Made by a program: the position numbers and the translations under genes | The notes under the pieces: model-generated | Told to the model about the DNA's origin: nothing | The model's input: the letters and a program-made list of their open reading frames with translations, nothing else | Databases searched by the model: none | From: CAYWMP01 sp964459445 | GTDB taxonomy: Bacteria > Desulfobacterota > DSM-4660 > Desulfatiglandales > HGW-15 | DNA length: 36,811 bases | Direction of reading: 5' to 3' | NCBI GenBank assembly: GCA_964459445.1 | Contig: CAYWMP010000040.1 | Span: 1-36,811, forward strand | In this document: piece after piece, positions 16,864 to 24,520 of the stretch | Layout: each line of letters opens with the position of its first letter | How positions within the stretch are numbered: position 1 is the first letter of the stretch

Positions 16864-17859
16864 ATGGCGAGACCAGTGACGTTATTTACAGGGCAATGGG
16901 CTGATTTGCCGCTGACCGAATTAGCGAAAAAAACGAGTAGCTGGGGATATGACGGTCTTGAACTTGCCTGTTGGGGGGATCATTTCGATCCAGCTAAAGG
17001 GGCGACCGATCCGGCCTATTGTGAAAACCAGAAAAATATTCTCAAAGAAAACAACCTGAGCGTCTATGCCATTTCCCATCACCTGGCCGGTCAATTGGTC
17101 TGCGATCTCAATAATGATGAGCGATCCGATGGGTTTGCCCCCGGTGATTGTGCCGGCGATGCGGACAAAAAAAGGGCCTGGGCAGTTGAAACCATGAAGC
17201 AGACTGCTATCGCTGCCAAGAATATGGGTCTAAAGGTTGTCAACGGATTCACGGGCTCTTCCATATGGCATCTCATCTATTCTTTCCCGCCTGTGAGTGA
17301 AGAGCAGATTGAGGCGGGTTTTAAGTATTTCGCTGAGATGTGGAATCCCATCCTCGATGTCTTTGATGAGAGCGGGGTCAAGTTTGCCCTGGAAGTCCAC
17401 CCGACAGAGATTGCCTTTGATCTTTTAACCACCGAGCGGGCGCTTGATGCGATAGACCGTCGTGAGGCTTTTGGATTTAATTTTGATCCCAGCCATTTGC
17501 TCTGGCAAGGGGTCGATCCGGTTAATTTCATTCGAACCTTTCCAGATCGGATCTACCACGTGCATATGAAGGACGCCATCGTGACCCTTGACGGCACATC
17601 GGGAATTCTGGGCAGCTATTTAAATTTTGGCCAACCCGGCAGGGGTTGGGATTTCAGATCCCTTGGACGGGGCGGGGTTGACTTTGAGGAAATCATTCGA
17701 GCCCTCAATGAGATCGGCTATGAAGGGCCCCTCTCGGTGGAGTGGGAAGATGCAGCCATGGATCGTGAGGCAGGCGCACAAGAAGCTGTGGATTTTGTGA
17801 AACAAATCGACTTCGCGCCCTCGGGAATGGTGTTCGACGAGGCCTTCTCCACTGATTAG
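16864..17859 (+). CDS. Sugar phosphate isomerase/epimerase family TIM-barrel protein
   Basis: This 331-residue xylose-isomerase-like TIM barrel belongs to the AP-endonuclease-2 superfamily. Predicted metal ligands are Glu177 (ALEVHP), Asp208 (FNFDPSHLLW), His234 (YHVHMKDA) and Glu293 (VEWED). The start ATG 16864 has an excellent AAAGGAGGT. Relatives encoded beside Gfo/Idh/MocA dehydrogenases act on keto forms of sugars, inositols or glycosides, for example IolE or YcjR. It is not a close match to the ketose 3-epimerase at 8346, so the locus carries two different epimerases or isomerases. A strong terminator follows, ending this transcription unit. The substrate is unknown. Confidence 0.86.
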   Translation: MARPVTLFTGQWADLPLTELAKKTSSWGYDGLELACWGDHFDPAKGATDPAYCENQKNILKENNLSVYAISHHLAGQLVCDLNNDERSDGFAPGDCAGDADKKRAWAVETMKQTAIAAKNMGLKVVNGFTGSSIWHLIYSFPPVSEEQIEAGFKYFAEMWNPILDVFDESGVKFALEVHPTEIAFDLLTTERALDAIDRREAFGFNFDPSHLLWQGVDPVNFIRTFPDRIYHVHMKDAIVTLDGTSGILGSYLNFGQPGRGWDFRSLGRGGVDFEEIIRALNEIGYEGPLSVEWEDAAMDREAGAQEAVDFVKQIDFAPSGMVFDEAFSTD

Positions 17860-17906
17860 GGGTGCGTGGCGCACCAGCATAGGGCTGGCACAAATGACAG
17901 AATATA

Positions 17907-17957
17907 GGGGAGGGCTTTATCCGCCTCTGGTGGATTAAAGTCCTCCCCTTTTGCTTT
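17907..17957 (+). terminator. Rho-independent terminator
   Basis: GGGGAGGGCTTTATCC (17907-17922) pairs with GGATTAAAGTCCTCCCC (17932-17948), with one mismatch and one bulge, around a short loop. It is followed by TTTTGCTTTT. It closes the oxidoreductase-epimerase unit. A small extra hairpin, GGTGCG-TGG-CGCACC, lies at 17861-17875. Confidence 0.85.
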
Positions 17958-18034
17958 TAGACAAAGTCGGTCAGAGCAGCGAGGCGAAGATTGGTCATAG
18001 GGAACAGGGGGCTGTCCGACTACCTAGTTTATGA

Positions 18035-18233
18035 AGGGTGCCTGAAAATGCTCATCCCGCCTCTTGGCGGGACGAAATCCCGAGGAATGAGGCGTACTTT
18101 GGAGTACGCTGCAGTGACCAGCCTTCGCTTGAGGCTACGGCGCGGCAGGCGAGGGATGAGGATAACGCAGCCCTTCGGCTTTGCTCAGGGCCGTGAGCCT
18201 GTCGAACGGCAGATGAGCGTTTTCAGGCACCCT
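18035..18233. repeat. Dispersed palindromic element, copy 2, with 21-bp terminal inverted repeats
   Basis: GGGTGCCTGAAAATGCTCA (within 18035-18055) recurs inverted at 18213-18233 with a single mismatch over 21 bp. The inner part carries GAATGAGGCGTACTTTGGAG then TACGCTGCAGTGACC, and CCTTCGCTTGAGGC. This is the same core as in the element at 24290-24472 (GAATGAGGCGTACTTAAAG). The last 11 bp overlap the 3' end of the PfkB kinase gene and supply its stop codon. Confidence 0.75.
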
Positions 18234-19422
18234 CCAGTGGCCCCTTCCAAATAGCTTGCTCATTATCCCAACGCCAACCTCTCATTTCGATTTGGACGGG
18301 GTGTTGCTCCCAGCCCGATTCTATTCGCTTATAAACGGTATCCCTTATCGGAATCCCGCTTGTGGCATCCGGCGCCTCCGTGCAGCATGCGCCCACACCA
18401 ACCGCCATGGTGACGGCCTCCGCCGGACTCATTCCGGCCAGGATCCCGGCCAGGAGGCCTGCAACCGTGCAATCCCCTGCGCCGGTTGTACCGACGACAT
18501 TCGCGTTAAAACAGGGGGCGAGCAATTGTCTGTTTGCCCAATTGGAAAGATCAGCCGCTTGCCCTGGTGGGGAAGTCAGGCTATTTGTGGTAGGGCCCGT
18601 TTGCAGGTAGAGTCCCTGTTCGCCCAATTTGATGGCGATCACTTGAGACCCCATGTCCAGGAGTGTCTTGGCCATATGATCAAGTAGTTCGGTGTCAACG
18701 GATCTCGCAAGGTCAGCTTCTCCATATTCGGCAGTTAGTCGCTCGAAGGTATCACGATCCATCATATAAAGAATTTCATCCAAGCTTGGTTGGAAGATAT
18801 CCACAAAGGGAAGGGTTTGCTCGAGTAAGTTATACCAATCGATCCGACCTGCCTCAGAGGAAGGATCCGGTTTGGCCATGTCAAGGGAGGTCATAATACC
18901 CTGTGACTTAATGTGCCGAAAAAGGTCTCTGAGCTCTCGGCCATTGTTTTGGTACATGTTACGCATGAGGGGTGGATAGCCAAAATGGAAAAGGCGAATT
19001 CCATCCAGATGACTATAGGGGATGTCGCTGCTGCCAAAGGTATCGTTTGCACCGGTGCAATGGAAAAATAGGCGATCGGTTTGAGGAGGACTGATAACGA
19101 TCGTATAGGATGTACTGGATGCGTCATCCATAATTATGCCTTTGGTGAGTAAAGGGTCATAGGCGTTCATCAGATCCAAAACCAGGCGTCCAAAAGGATC
19201 CTGTCCCACTTTCCCGATCAAAAGCGTCGGTACACCTAGACGGTGGAGAGCGAGGCCCGTGTTGCTTACAGCGCCTCCAGTGGCAAATAGGGCGGACCCC
19301 ACCTCAACCAGCTTTCCCGGCGCCATGAGATCTTGAACATTTTTCTTTTCAGGATCAAAAGTCGGTATGATATCGAGACATATGTGGCCGGCAACAGCCA
19401 CTTGAGGATGCTTTATTTCCAT
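18223..19422 (-). CDS. PfkB family carbohydrate kinase
   Basis: This 399-residue ribokinase-like sugar kinase shows an N-terminal AVAGHICLDIIP strand and the sugar-binding GGAVSNTGLALHRLG motif (about 49-63). It also has the C-terminal catalytic motif GTTGAGDCTVAGLLAG near 315-330, with the Asp that activates the hydroxyl. It is longer than typical ribokinases, mostly through an insertion before the catalytic motif and a C-terminal tail. The start ATG 19422 has AAGGAGAG upstream. It is convergent with the oxidoreductase-epimerase operon. Its final residues and TGA stop fall inside the inverted repeat of a mobile-type element, so the original C-terminus may have been different. It probably phosphorylates a sugar or keto-sugar of the same pathway. 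Confidence 0.9.
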   Translation of the reverse strand: MEIKHPQVAVAGHICLDIIPTFDPEKKNVQDLMAPGKLVEVGSALFATGGAVSNTGLALHRLGVPTLLIGKVGQDPFGRLVLDLMNAYDPLLTKGIIMDDASSTSYTIVISPPQTDRLFFHCTGANDTFGSSDIPYSHLDGIRLFHFGYPPLMRNMYQNNGRELRDLFRHIKSQGIMTSLDMAKPDPSSEAGRIDWYNLLEQTLPFVDIFQPSLDEILYMMDRDTFERLTAEYGEADLARSVDTELLDHMAKTLLDMGSQVIAIKLGEQGLYLQTGPTTNSLTSPPGQAADLSNWANRQLLAPCFNANVVGTTGAGDCTVAGLLAGILAGMSPAEAVTMAVGVGACCTEAPDATSGIPIRDTVYKRIESGWEQHPVQIEMRGWRWDNEQAIWKGPLEGA

Positions 19423-19552
19423 AGCTCTCCTTACATCTTGGTTAGATCCAGGTTTTCAGTCATAGCCTTAAACTTTATTTTGTGGAAAAAATGATCCTGT
19501 GCTTGCTAGCGCCACTTATATCGAATAAATCCGTGGAAAAAAAGAGCATATC

Positions 19553-21607
19553 ATGACATTAGCAAAATCTCCTCTTATCCTTCTGGTCAATCCTTCCCTG
19601 GGGACCAAACGATATGAAGAAGAGGACAGGCTGAGAAGTTATCTCAGTCTGGGCACTCTTGCGAGTGCCTTAATTAGCAAAGCATTTATGAAACGCTTTT
19701 TCGTGCGTTTGGGAAAGGGGGAATTCATCTACAATGCTGAAGATGATTATCCCGACTTCGATGTTCGCGTCCTGAATCTCTCCTTGAGACCAAACAACCT
19801 GTCCATCCGCGAATACTTCTCAGCTTTCTCAGAACAGTTTAGCGGCCCGCCGCTCATGGTCTGCATGACGGCCACTTCCGCCCAGCTCGATGAGGCAGAG
19901 GAGGTGGCTCTATCCGCCAAAAAGTTCGCACCAACCGCAACGCGCATTATCGGTGGAGCCCATGTCTCGGTATCGGCTGAGGAATATCTAAAGGATTCGG
20001 TTTATCAGTTGGCCTGTATCGGCGAAGGCGTCGAAACTTTAGCAGAAATAGCTCTGTTGACAGCTAAAGTCGAGAATCCGGATTTTTCCTCGGTCGATGG
20101 TATTGCCTTTAAAGACAACAAAGATCAAGTTCGGTTGAATCCCTTACGAAACCCACTATTACATCTCGATGAGTATCCGTTTCCCTCTGACAGTCTGGAT
20201 TTTTTCACGGAGTCCACAAAATGTGGGGAAGAAAACAAGAGCCCTATTATCTACATACTTTCCGGGTACGGTTGTCCCCACGATTGTATCTTTTGCGCCC
20301 AGCGGGCTATTCACGGCAGGAAAATCAGAGAACGAAGCGCTGAGAACATATTCAAAGAAATAGAAAAACTGTTCTTTAAGGGCTTTCGAAAATTTGCCTT
20401 TGTGCAGGAAACCTTTTTAAATCGCAGAGAGAGAGTCGAAGCTTTATGCCGGCTGCTTAAAGACGCGGGTATGGAAATCGAGTGGACCATTGAAGCCAGG
20501 GCCGATCAGTTGGACTATGATTATCTCAAGCTTATGAAGGCTGTCGGTTTACAGTTCGTACAAATCGGCGTCGAATCCGGTGATCGCGCTTTGTTGAAAA
20601 CGCTGGGGAAAAACATCCATCTTGATCAGATGATCGAGGTAAAAAAATGGTGTTACGACCTGAAAATCGAAACGGCCTTCTATATGCTCGTGGGGCTACC
20701 CGGGCAAGGATGGCAAAGTGTCTTTCGGTCCGCCCTTTTTCTCATGGATCATCCGCCCTACAATCGCGTGACAAAGCATGCATCGGTTTCCATTGCCGTC
20801 CCCTACCCGGGCACAAAAATGTGGGAAGAACAAACCGTTCGGTTGATTGAGATGGAAAATCATAGGAAAAGCTGGCCGGACAGGAATCCTGATGTAACGG
20901 CCAATGACGAAGGGGAGTTCTTGGGGAAGAACTGCACGGAAACCGATGATATGAGCTCGGAAGAGATCCTGGAGGCCTGGATATATCTGGATGACTTCAG
21001 CCATTTCCTTTTGCATGCCATTCACGGAGATCCAAGGAATTCAGAAGATAGAAGGAGGTCATTGGACTACGCAAACCGTATGTTCTACATGATTGAACGG
21101 AGAACGATCCGTGATTTGGTTATTTGCGCTCAACCGGACCTGACGCCCGAAACGCGAAGAACTGCCTATTTGGAAATCGAGGAGTTCGACGCAAATTATG
21201 AGAAGCACTTTAAAGATGTGACCGCTTTTACAGAAACCACCAGCGATATATTCATAAGGTTTCTTGGCGCCGTGCGATTCTTGAATGGATTCCAAACTAT
21301 GAAATGGCTCAGCGTTGACAATCGTATTAAGTGGATGAAAATCTGCGCCATCGTCTGGCATATTAAAGGAAGGGGTTTGGATGCGTTCAGATTTGAAAAG
21401 GATCACAGAGATGTCGGCCTGGAGATCGAAAAACGGCTGCAAAAAGTCGAGGAGTCACGATTGAACCAGTACTTGGTGCAGATAGACACAGGTTTCTCAA
21501 TGGAGTTGTTCCCGGATTTTGCCTTTTCACTCCAACATATTTCGGCATTCGGATTCACACATTTCACGGCTAAAAGCAATTTGATTGAAATCACACTGCA
21601 ATCCTAA
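19553..21607 (+). CDS. B12-binding domain radical SAM protein
   Basis: This 684-residue predicted iron-sulfur enzyme has an N-terminal cobalamin-binding-type domain (about 1-170, including RIIGGAHVSVSAEEYL). A radical SAM core follows with the cluster motif C241-PHD-C245-IF-C248, a QIGVESGD segment and YMLVGLPGQ. The C-terminal 230 or so residues are helical and of unknown function. Class B members methylate unactivated carbons or remodel lipids and natural products. ATG 19553 has only a weak Shine-Dalgarno. An MFS transporter gene starts 13 nt after its stop, so the two are probably co-transcribed. It is divergent from the PfkB kinase and shows no visible link to the sugar locus. The substrate is unknown. 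Confidence 0.88.
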   Translation: MTLAKSPLILLVNPSLGTKRYEEEDRLRSYLSLGTLASALISKAFMKRFFVRLGKGEFIYNAEDDYPDFDVRVLNLSLRPNNLSIREYFSAFSEQFSGPPLMVCMTATSAQLDEAEEVALSAKKFAPTATRIIGGAHVSVSAEEYLKDSVYQLACIGEGVETLAEIALLTAKVENPDFSSVDGIAFKDNKDQVRLNPLRNPLLHLDEYPFPSDSLDFFTESTKCGEENKSPIIYILSGYGCPHDCIFCAQRAIHGRKIRERSAENIFKEIEKLFFKGFRKFAFVQETFLNRRERVEALCRLLKDAGMEIEWTIEARADQLDYDYLKLMKAVGLQFVQIGVESGDRALLKTLGKNIHLDQMIEVKKWCYDLKIETAFYMLVGLPGQGWQSVFRSALFLMDHPPYNRVTKHASVSIAVPYPGTKMWEEQTVRLIEMENHRKSWPDRNPDVTANDEGEFLGKNCTETDDMSSEEILEAWIYLDDFSHFLLHAIHGDPRNSEDRRRSLDYANRMFYMIERRTIRDLVICAQPDLTPETRRTAYLEIEEFDANYEKHFKDVTAFTETTSDIFIRFLGAVRFLNGFQTMKWLSVDNRIKWMKICAIVWHIKGRGLDAFRFEKDHRDVGLEIEKRLQKVEESRLNQYLVQIDTGFSMELFPDFAFSLQHISAFGFTHFTAKSNLIEITLQS

Positions 21608-21620
21608 GAATAAACCTGAC

Positions 21621-22787
21621 ATGATACAAAATAGATTCGCACTCACAATGGGCTCGTTTGCGGCGATGTTTTTCCTCGGCGTGGGAACGGCCATCATCGG
21701 CGCGGCATCCCGTAACATTGGGCTCTCTCCCTTTCAGATCGGTCTCCTCATCTCCATTCAAAACATCGGCTTTATTGTCTCCGTCATCATTGTGGGGGCA
21801 CTTGCGGACGATTCCGACAAGGCAAGGCTCATGTTTATGGCGAGCCTTATCACTGCAGTCTCGTTTTTTCTTTTCTATTTAGGGGAATCTTTTGTCCTGA
21901 ACATGATCATCATGCTTTTTATTGGTGTCGGTATCGGTGGCTACGAGGGCGCTTCGGACGCGATGCTATTGGATATCCATGATCGGCGAGAGAGCCTATT
22001 CATTTCAGTCAACCATTTCTTCGTCACCTTTGGCGCGTTGATGATTACCCTGTATCTCATTTTCCTCCAGATGGACTGGAGAAACGGTATGGTGCAATCA
22101 GCGATAGCGGTTTTCGGTCTGATGGTTCTCTTCGGTATTTCTCGAGTCCCCACAAAGGAAACAGCCATCGAAAGCTTCCGAGATCGGATAGTTTACCTCG
22201 GGAAACAACGACCCGTAATTGTCCTCTTCCTTCTCGCTTCCTGTTCAGTCGGGATCGAACTTGCACTTTTGGGCATGATCACGACCATGCTCATGGAATT
22301 TCAAGGATTTGATCAGGTGACCTCGAAGCTCGGGCTCGTAGCCTTTCTATCGGGCATTGCGGCCGGCAGGCTTGTACTGGGGATCGTCGCAAGAAAGGAC
22401 CAATTGTTGAACTACATCCTTGCGCTTTTTGCGTTGAATGCCTTGATCCTTGGATTCCTTTTCTTTGCATCACCCGGAACAGTCTTGACGTACGTTCTTT
22501 TGATTCTATCGGGCGCTACGATTTCAGTGGTCTTTCCACTCGTCATCTCCCTGACAGGTCTCAAATATCCCGGTCTTTCCGGCACGGTCATGGGCGTCGT
22601 AAAGCTAGGCATCCCCGTCGGTGGTATCGTCGTCCCGCTCATGCTTTCTGTTCTCGTGAAAACCGTCTCTTTCCAGGCATCGCTCGTCCTTTTTCCTGTC
22701 ATCGGAATAACCGGATTCATCCTCGCGTTTTCGAATAGAAAAGCATTCTCTATCACTCCAAAAGCAGCCCAGCCGGTGAGAGAATGA
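21621..22787 (+). CDS. MFS transporter
   Basis: This 388-residue major facilitator protein has about twelve hydrophobic helices. The loop between helices 2 and 3 reads GALADDSDKARLMF, matching the MFS loop motif (GxLaDr.GRr) in reduced form. ATG 21621 is chosen; an earlier TTG in the same frame overlaps the radical SAM gene by 23 nt and would add a polar stretch. It follows the radical SAM gene by 13 nt and may export the product of that enzyme or import its substrate. A short gap with a palindromic operator separates it from the PAS-LuxR gene. Specificity cannot be deduced. Confidence 0.88.
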   Translation: MIQNRFALTMGSFAAMFFLGVGTAIIGAASRNIGLSPFQIGLLISIQNIGFIVSVIIVGALADDSDKARLMFMASLITAVSFFLFYLGESFVLNMIIMLFIGVGIGGYEGASDAMLLDIHDRRESLFISVNHFFVTFGALMITLYLIFLQMDWRNGMVQSAIAVFGLMVLFGISRVPTKETAIESFRDRIVYLGKQRPVIVLFLLASCSVGIELALLGMITTMLMEFQGFDQVTSKLGLVAFLSGIAAGRLVLGIVARKDQLLNYILALFALNALILGFLFFASPGTVLTYVLLILSGATISVVFPLVISLTGLKYPGLSGTVMGVVKLGIPVGGIVVPLMLSVLVKTVSFQASLVLFPVIGITGFILAFSNRKAFSITPKAAQPVRE

Positions 22788-22814
22788 GAGGACGGCCCTA
22801 TTGCGGCCATCTAT

Positions 22815-22856
22815 CCCCCAAATGGGGGGTTTTCTCATTTTGATCCATGTTATAAT
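22815..22856 (+). promoter_or_regulatory. Promoter with CCCCCAAATGGGGGG operator (PAS-LuxR gene)
   Basis: CCCCC-AAAT-GGGGG (22815-22828, one further G at 22829) is a near-perfect palindrome centred at 22821.5. An extended -10 box TGTTATAAT lies at 22848-22856, with TATAAT itself at 22851-22856, and there is no good -35 box. With transcription starting about 7 nt after the -10, the operator centre falls near -41.5, the classic position for an activator that replaces -35 contacts. The same arrangement recurs at 23699-23741. Confidence 0.8.
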
Positions 22857-22894
22857 AGAATGCCTAAAAGTGAAGAAATCGGGGTTTAACGGTC

Positions 22895-23596
22895 ATGAAA
22901 GATCCGGACGGCAAATCGCATTTTAACATCAACGAACTGTTAGAAGGCCTGGGTACGGCCGTGCTTCGAAGCATCCGGGACCCCTTTGGCATCATTGCCC
23001 GAGATCATACCATCCTCTGGTTGAACAAGGCCATGGCCTTTATACACGGAGGCGACCACGAAGGCGCTGTAGGCAAAATCTGCTACGATTTTTTTTACGG
23101 TAGAGAGGACCCCTGTGACCACTGCCCGGTGCAGAATGTTTTTACGACAGGTCGAACGCAAATCAAGGAAGAGTATATGGACTTTGACGAGGGCGGGCGC
23201 CGATGGGGAGAAGTTAAAGCATACCCTGTTCGCGGGGAGGACAATTCCGTGGTTGCCGTCTTTGTGATTGTATTTGATATCACCGAGCGAAAGAAGGCCG
23301 TTGAAACCCAGAAACAGTATTCCAAATACCTTTCGAAACAGCTCAACGCCTATAGTGGCAAAGAACAGACCTTTTACTTTGATGATGGCGATATTGCCAT
23401 TAGCACAAATCTCTCCTTACGTGAAAAGGATGTGCTGCGCCAGCTCACGGAGGGCTACACCAACACGCAGATATCGGAAATGCTCGGCATTAGCCCCCAC
23501 ACTGTGAAAAGCCACGTGATCAACATTTTCAACAAATTGGGAGTCAGCGATCGCACACAGGCCGCCGTGTTGGCTATCCGCTATAAACTCATCTAA
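22895..23596 (+). CDS. PAS domain LuxR-type transcriptional regulator
   Basis: This 233-residue protein has a PAS sensor domain (about 20-135) and a C-terminal LuxR/GerE helix-turn-helix (about 170-230), seen in LSLREKDVLRQLTEGYTN and ISEMLGISPHTVKSHV. The PAS domain contains a cysteine cluster, C-YDFFYGREDP-C-DH-C-PVQNVF, that could bind a metal, a haem or an iron-sulfur cluster or sense redox state. No receiver domain is present, so it is not an ordinary response regulator. It is preceded by a promoter with a G/C palindrome and followed by a second copy of the same promoter type. This suggests it activates itself and the gene or genes downstream. The start ATG has a weak Shine-Dalgarno. Confidence 0.9.
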   Translation: MKDPDGKSHFNINELLEGLGTAVLRSIRDPFGIIARDHTILWLNKAMAFIHGGDHEGAVGKICYDFFYGREDPCDHCPVQNVFTTGRTQIKEEYMDFDEGGRRWGEVKAYPVRGEDNSVVAVFVIVFDITERKKAVETQKQYSKYLSKQLNAYSGKEQTFYFDDGDIAISTNLSLREKDVLRQLTEGYTNTQISEMLGISPHTVKSHVINIFNKLGVSDRTQAAVLAIRYKLI

Positions 23597-23698
23597 CCTT
23601 CTTTTTAGGTTAAGGATTTCAACTAATCCATAATTGACGGATTTGTTTGACTTTGTAAGATTCCCTGACAAAAAATCAACTTAATAAAAAAAGGCATA

Positions 23699-23741
23699 CC
23701 CCCCATATGGGGGGTTTTTCATTTTCAGCCCCTGCTACAAT
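23699..23741 (+). promoter_or_regulatory. Second promoter with CCCCCCATATGGGGGG operator
   Basis: CCCCCCATATGGGGGG (23699-23714) is a perfect 16-bp palindrome centred at 23706.5. The extended -10 box TGCTACAAT ends at 23741, with TACAAT at 23736-23741. The distance from operator centre to -10 start is 29.5 bp, identical to the promoter before the PAS-LuxR gene. TTTTTCATTTT after the palindrome is also shared (TTTTCTCATTTT there). It drives the small ORF at 23805 and possibly the transporter beyond. Confidence 0.82.
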
Positions 23742-23804
23742 GACGCCTAATAAGTGCATCAAACGATAACCATTAATGCCATTTAAGACTCAAAGGAGGG
23801 CATC

Positions 23805-24035
23805 ATGAATGATCACACGGCTAGGATATTGTGCGAATACATCGAAGGGGACCAAACGCAGCGTCTACACCTTTTTCTCACCTATCGGGACCTGAGGCCA
23901 CAGTTTATGGACTTGGAAAAGAGGGACTCGCCTTTGCATTATCCGGTGGCGAGTATGTCATTTAAATCAACGGGCGTGTGTCGGCGTCTATTCACAAGAA
24001 TGGCCGGTGCATTTAGCAGTTTCATCAGCCTTTAG
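23805..24035 (+). CDS. Small hypothetical protein under the PAS-LuxR-type promoter
   Basis: This 76-codon ORF starts at ATG 23805 with a strong AAAGGAGGGC Shine-Dalgarno and lies 64 nt after the -10 box of a well-defined promoter, so translation is likely. The first 42 residues are polar and helix-prone (ARILCEYIEGDQTQRLHLFL, then YRDLRPQFMDLEKRD). The remaining part (SPLHYPVASMSF onward) has a different, less protein-like composition and could reflect a frameshift or an extended tail. I do not recognise the family. It could be a small effector or regulator made when the PAS-LuxR protein is active. Confidence 0.6.
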   Translation: MNDHTARILCEYIEGDQTQRLHLFLTYRDLRPQFMDLEKRDSPLHYPVASMSFKSTGVCRRLFTRMAGAFSSFISL

Positions 24036-24215
24036 AAGTATGCCTCTTCTTCTCTGAATGGGTAATGATCCGTAACCACTTAGTCATTTTTTAATGGTAA
24101 AGGGGAGCAACCACAAATGCTATTTATGCTTTTTCAAAGGACCTGAACTTTAAATCCTATCCGGACGCCGTGCCGCGGTTTTTCCTCTCCACGTGGAAAT
24201 AGGCCCTAAGGCATC

Positions 24216-24274
24216 CGCCCCGCTATAATATGCAGGTCAAAAAGCACCTGATTTAGCGGGGCGAGGCGTTTTTT
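24216..24274 (+). terminator. Two-tier hairpin followed by a T-run
   Basis: CGCCCCGCT (24216-24224) pairs perfectly with AGCGGGGCG (24255-24263). Inside, CAGGT (24233-24237) pairs with ACCTG (24246-24250). TTTTTT follows at 24269-24274. It is probably an intrinsic terminator of the small-ORF transcript. The branched form and the alternative pairing of CGCC with GGCG just before the T-run could also suit attenuation of the peptide transporter downstream. Confidence 0.6.
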
Positions 24275-24289
24275 AAAGACCTCACGTAT

Positions 24290-24472
24290 TGATGATTTCG
24301 TGAAAAGCATAAAAAGACGGCACAGGAAAAAGCTCCAGGTGCAAGGCGCGTGAATCTTTTGGAATGAGGCGTACTTAAAGTACGTCGCAATGACGATCAA
24401 CCTTCGCCAAGGCTTCGGCGCGACAAGAAGATGAAGCGCAACGCAGCAGATGGACTTTTTACGAAGCCGTCA
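24290..24472. repeat. Dispersed palindromic element, copy 3 (183 bp)
   Basis: The terminal repeats TGATGATTTCGTGAAAAG (24290-24307) and CTTTTTACGAAGCCGTCA (24455-24472) are imperfect inverted copies. The internal block GAATGAGGCGTACTTAAAG with GTACGTCGCAATGACG contains the palindrome GTACTTAAAGTAC. CGCCAAGGCTTCGGCG forms another hairpin. It matches 15262-15572 end to end apart from that copy's insertion and shares its core with 18035-18233. It lies 49 bp before the first permease gene of the peptide transporter. Confidence 0.8.
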
Positions 24473-24520
24473 TGCATTAGCATTCGGAAACGAAAACCAC
24501 TAAAACCCGGAGCCGGTTTC

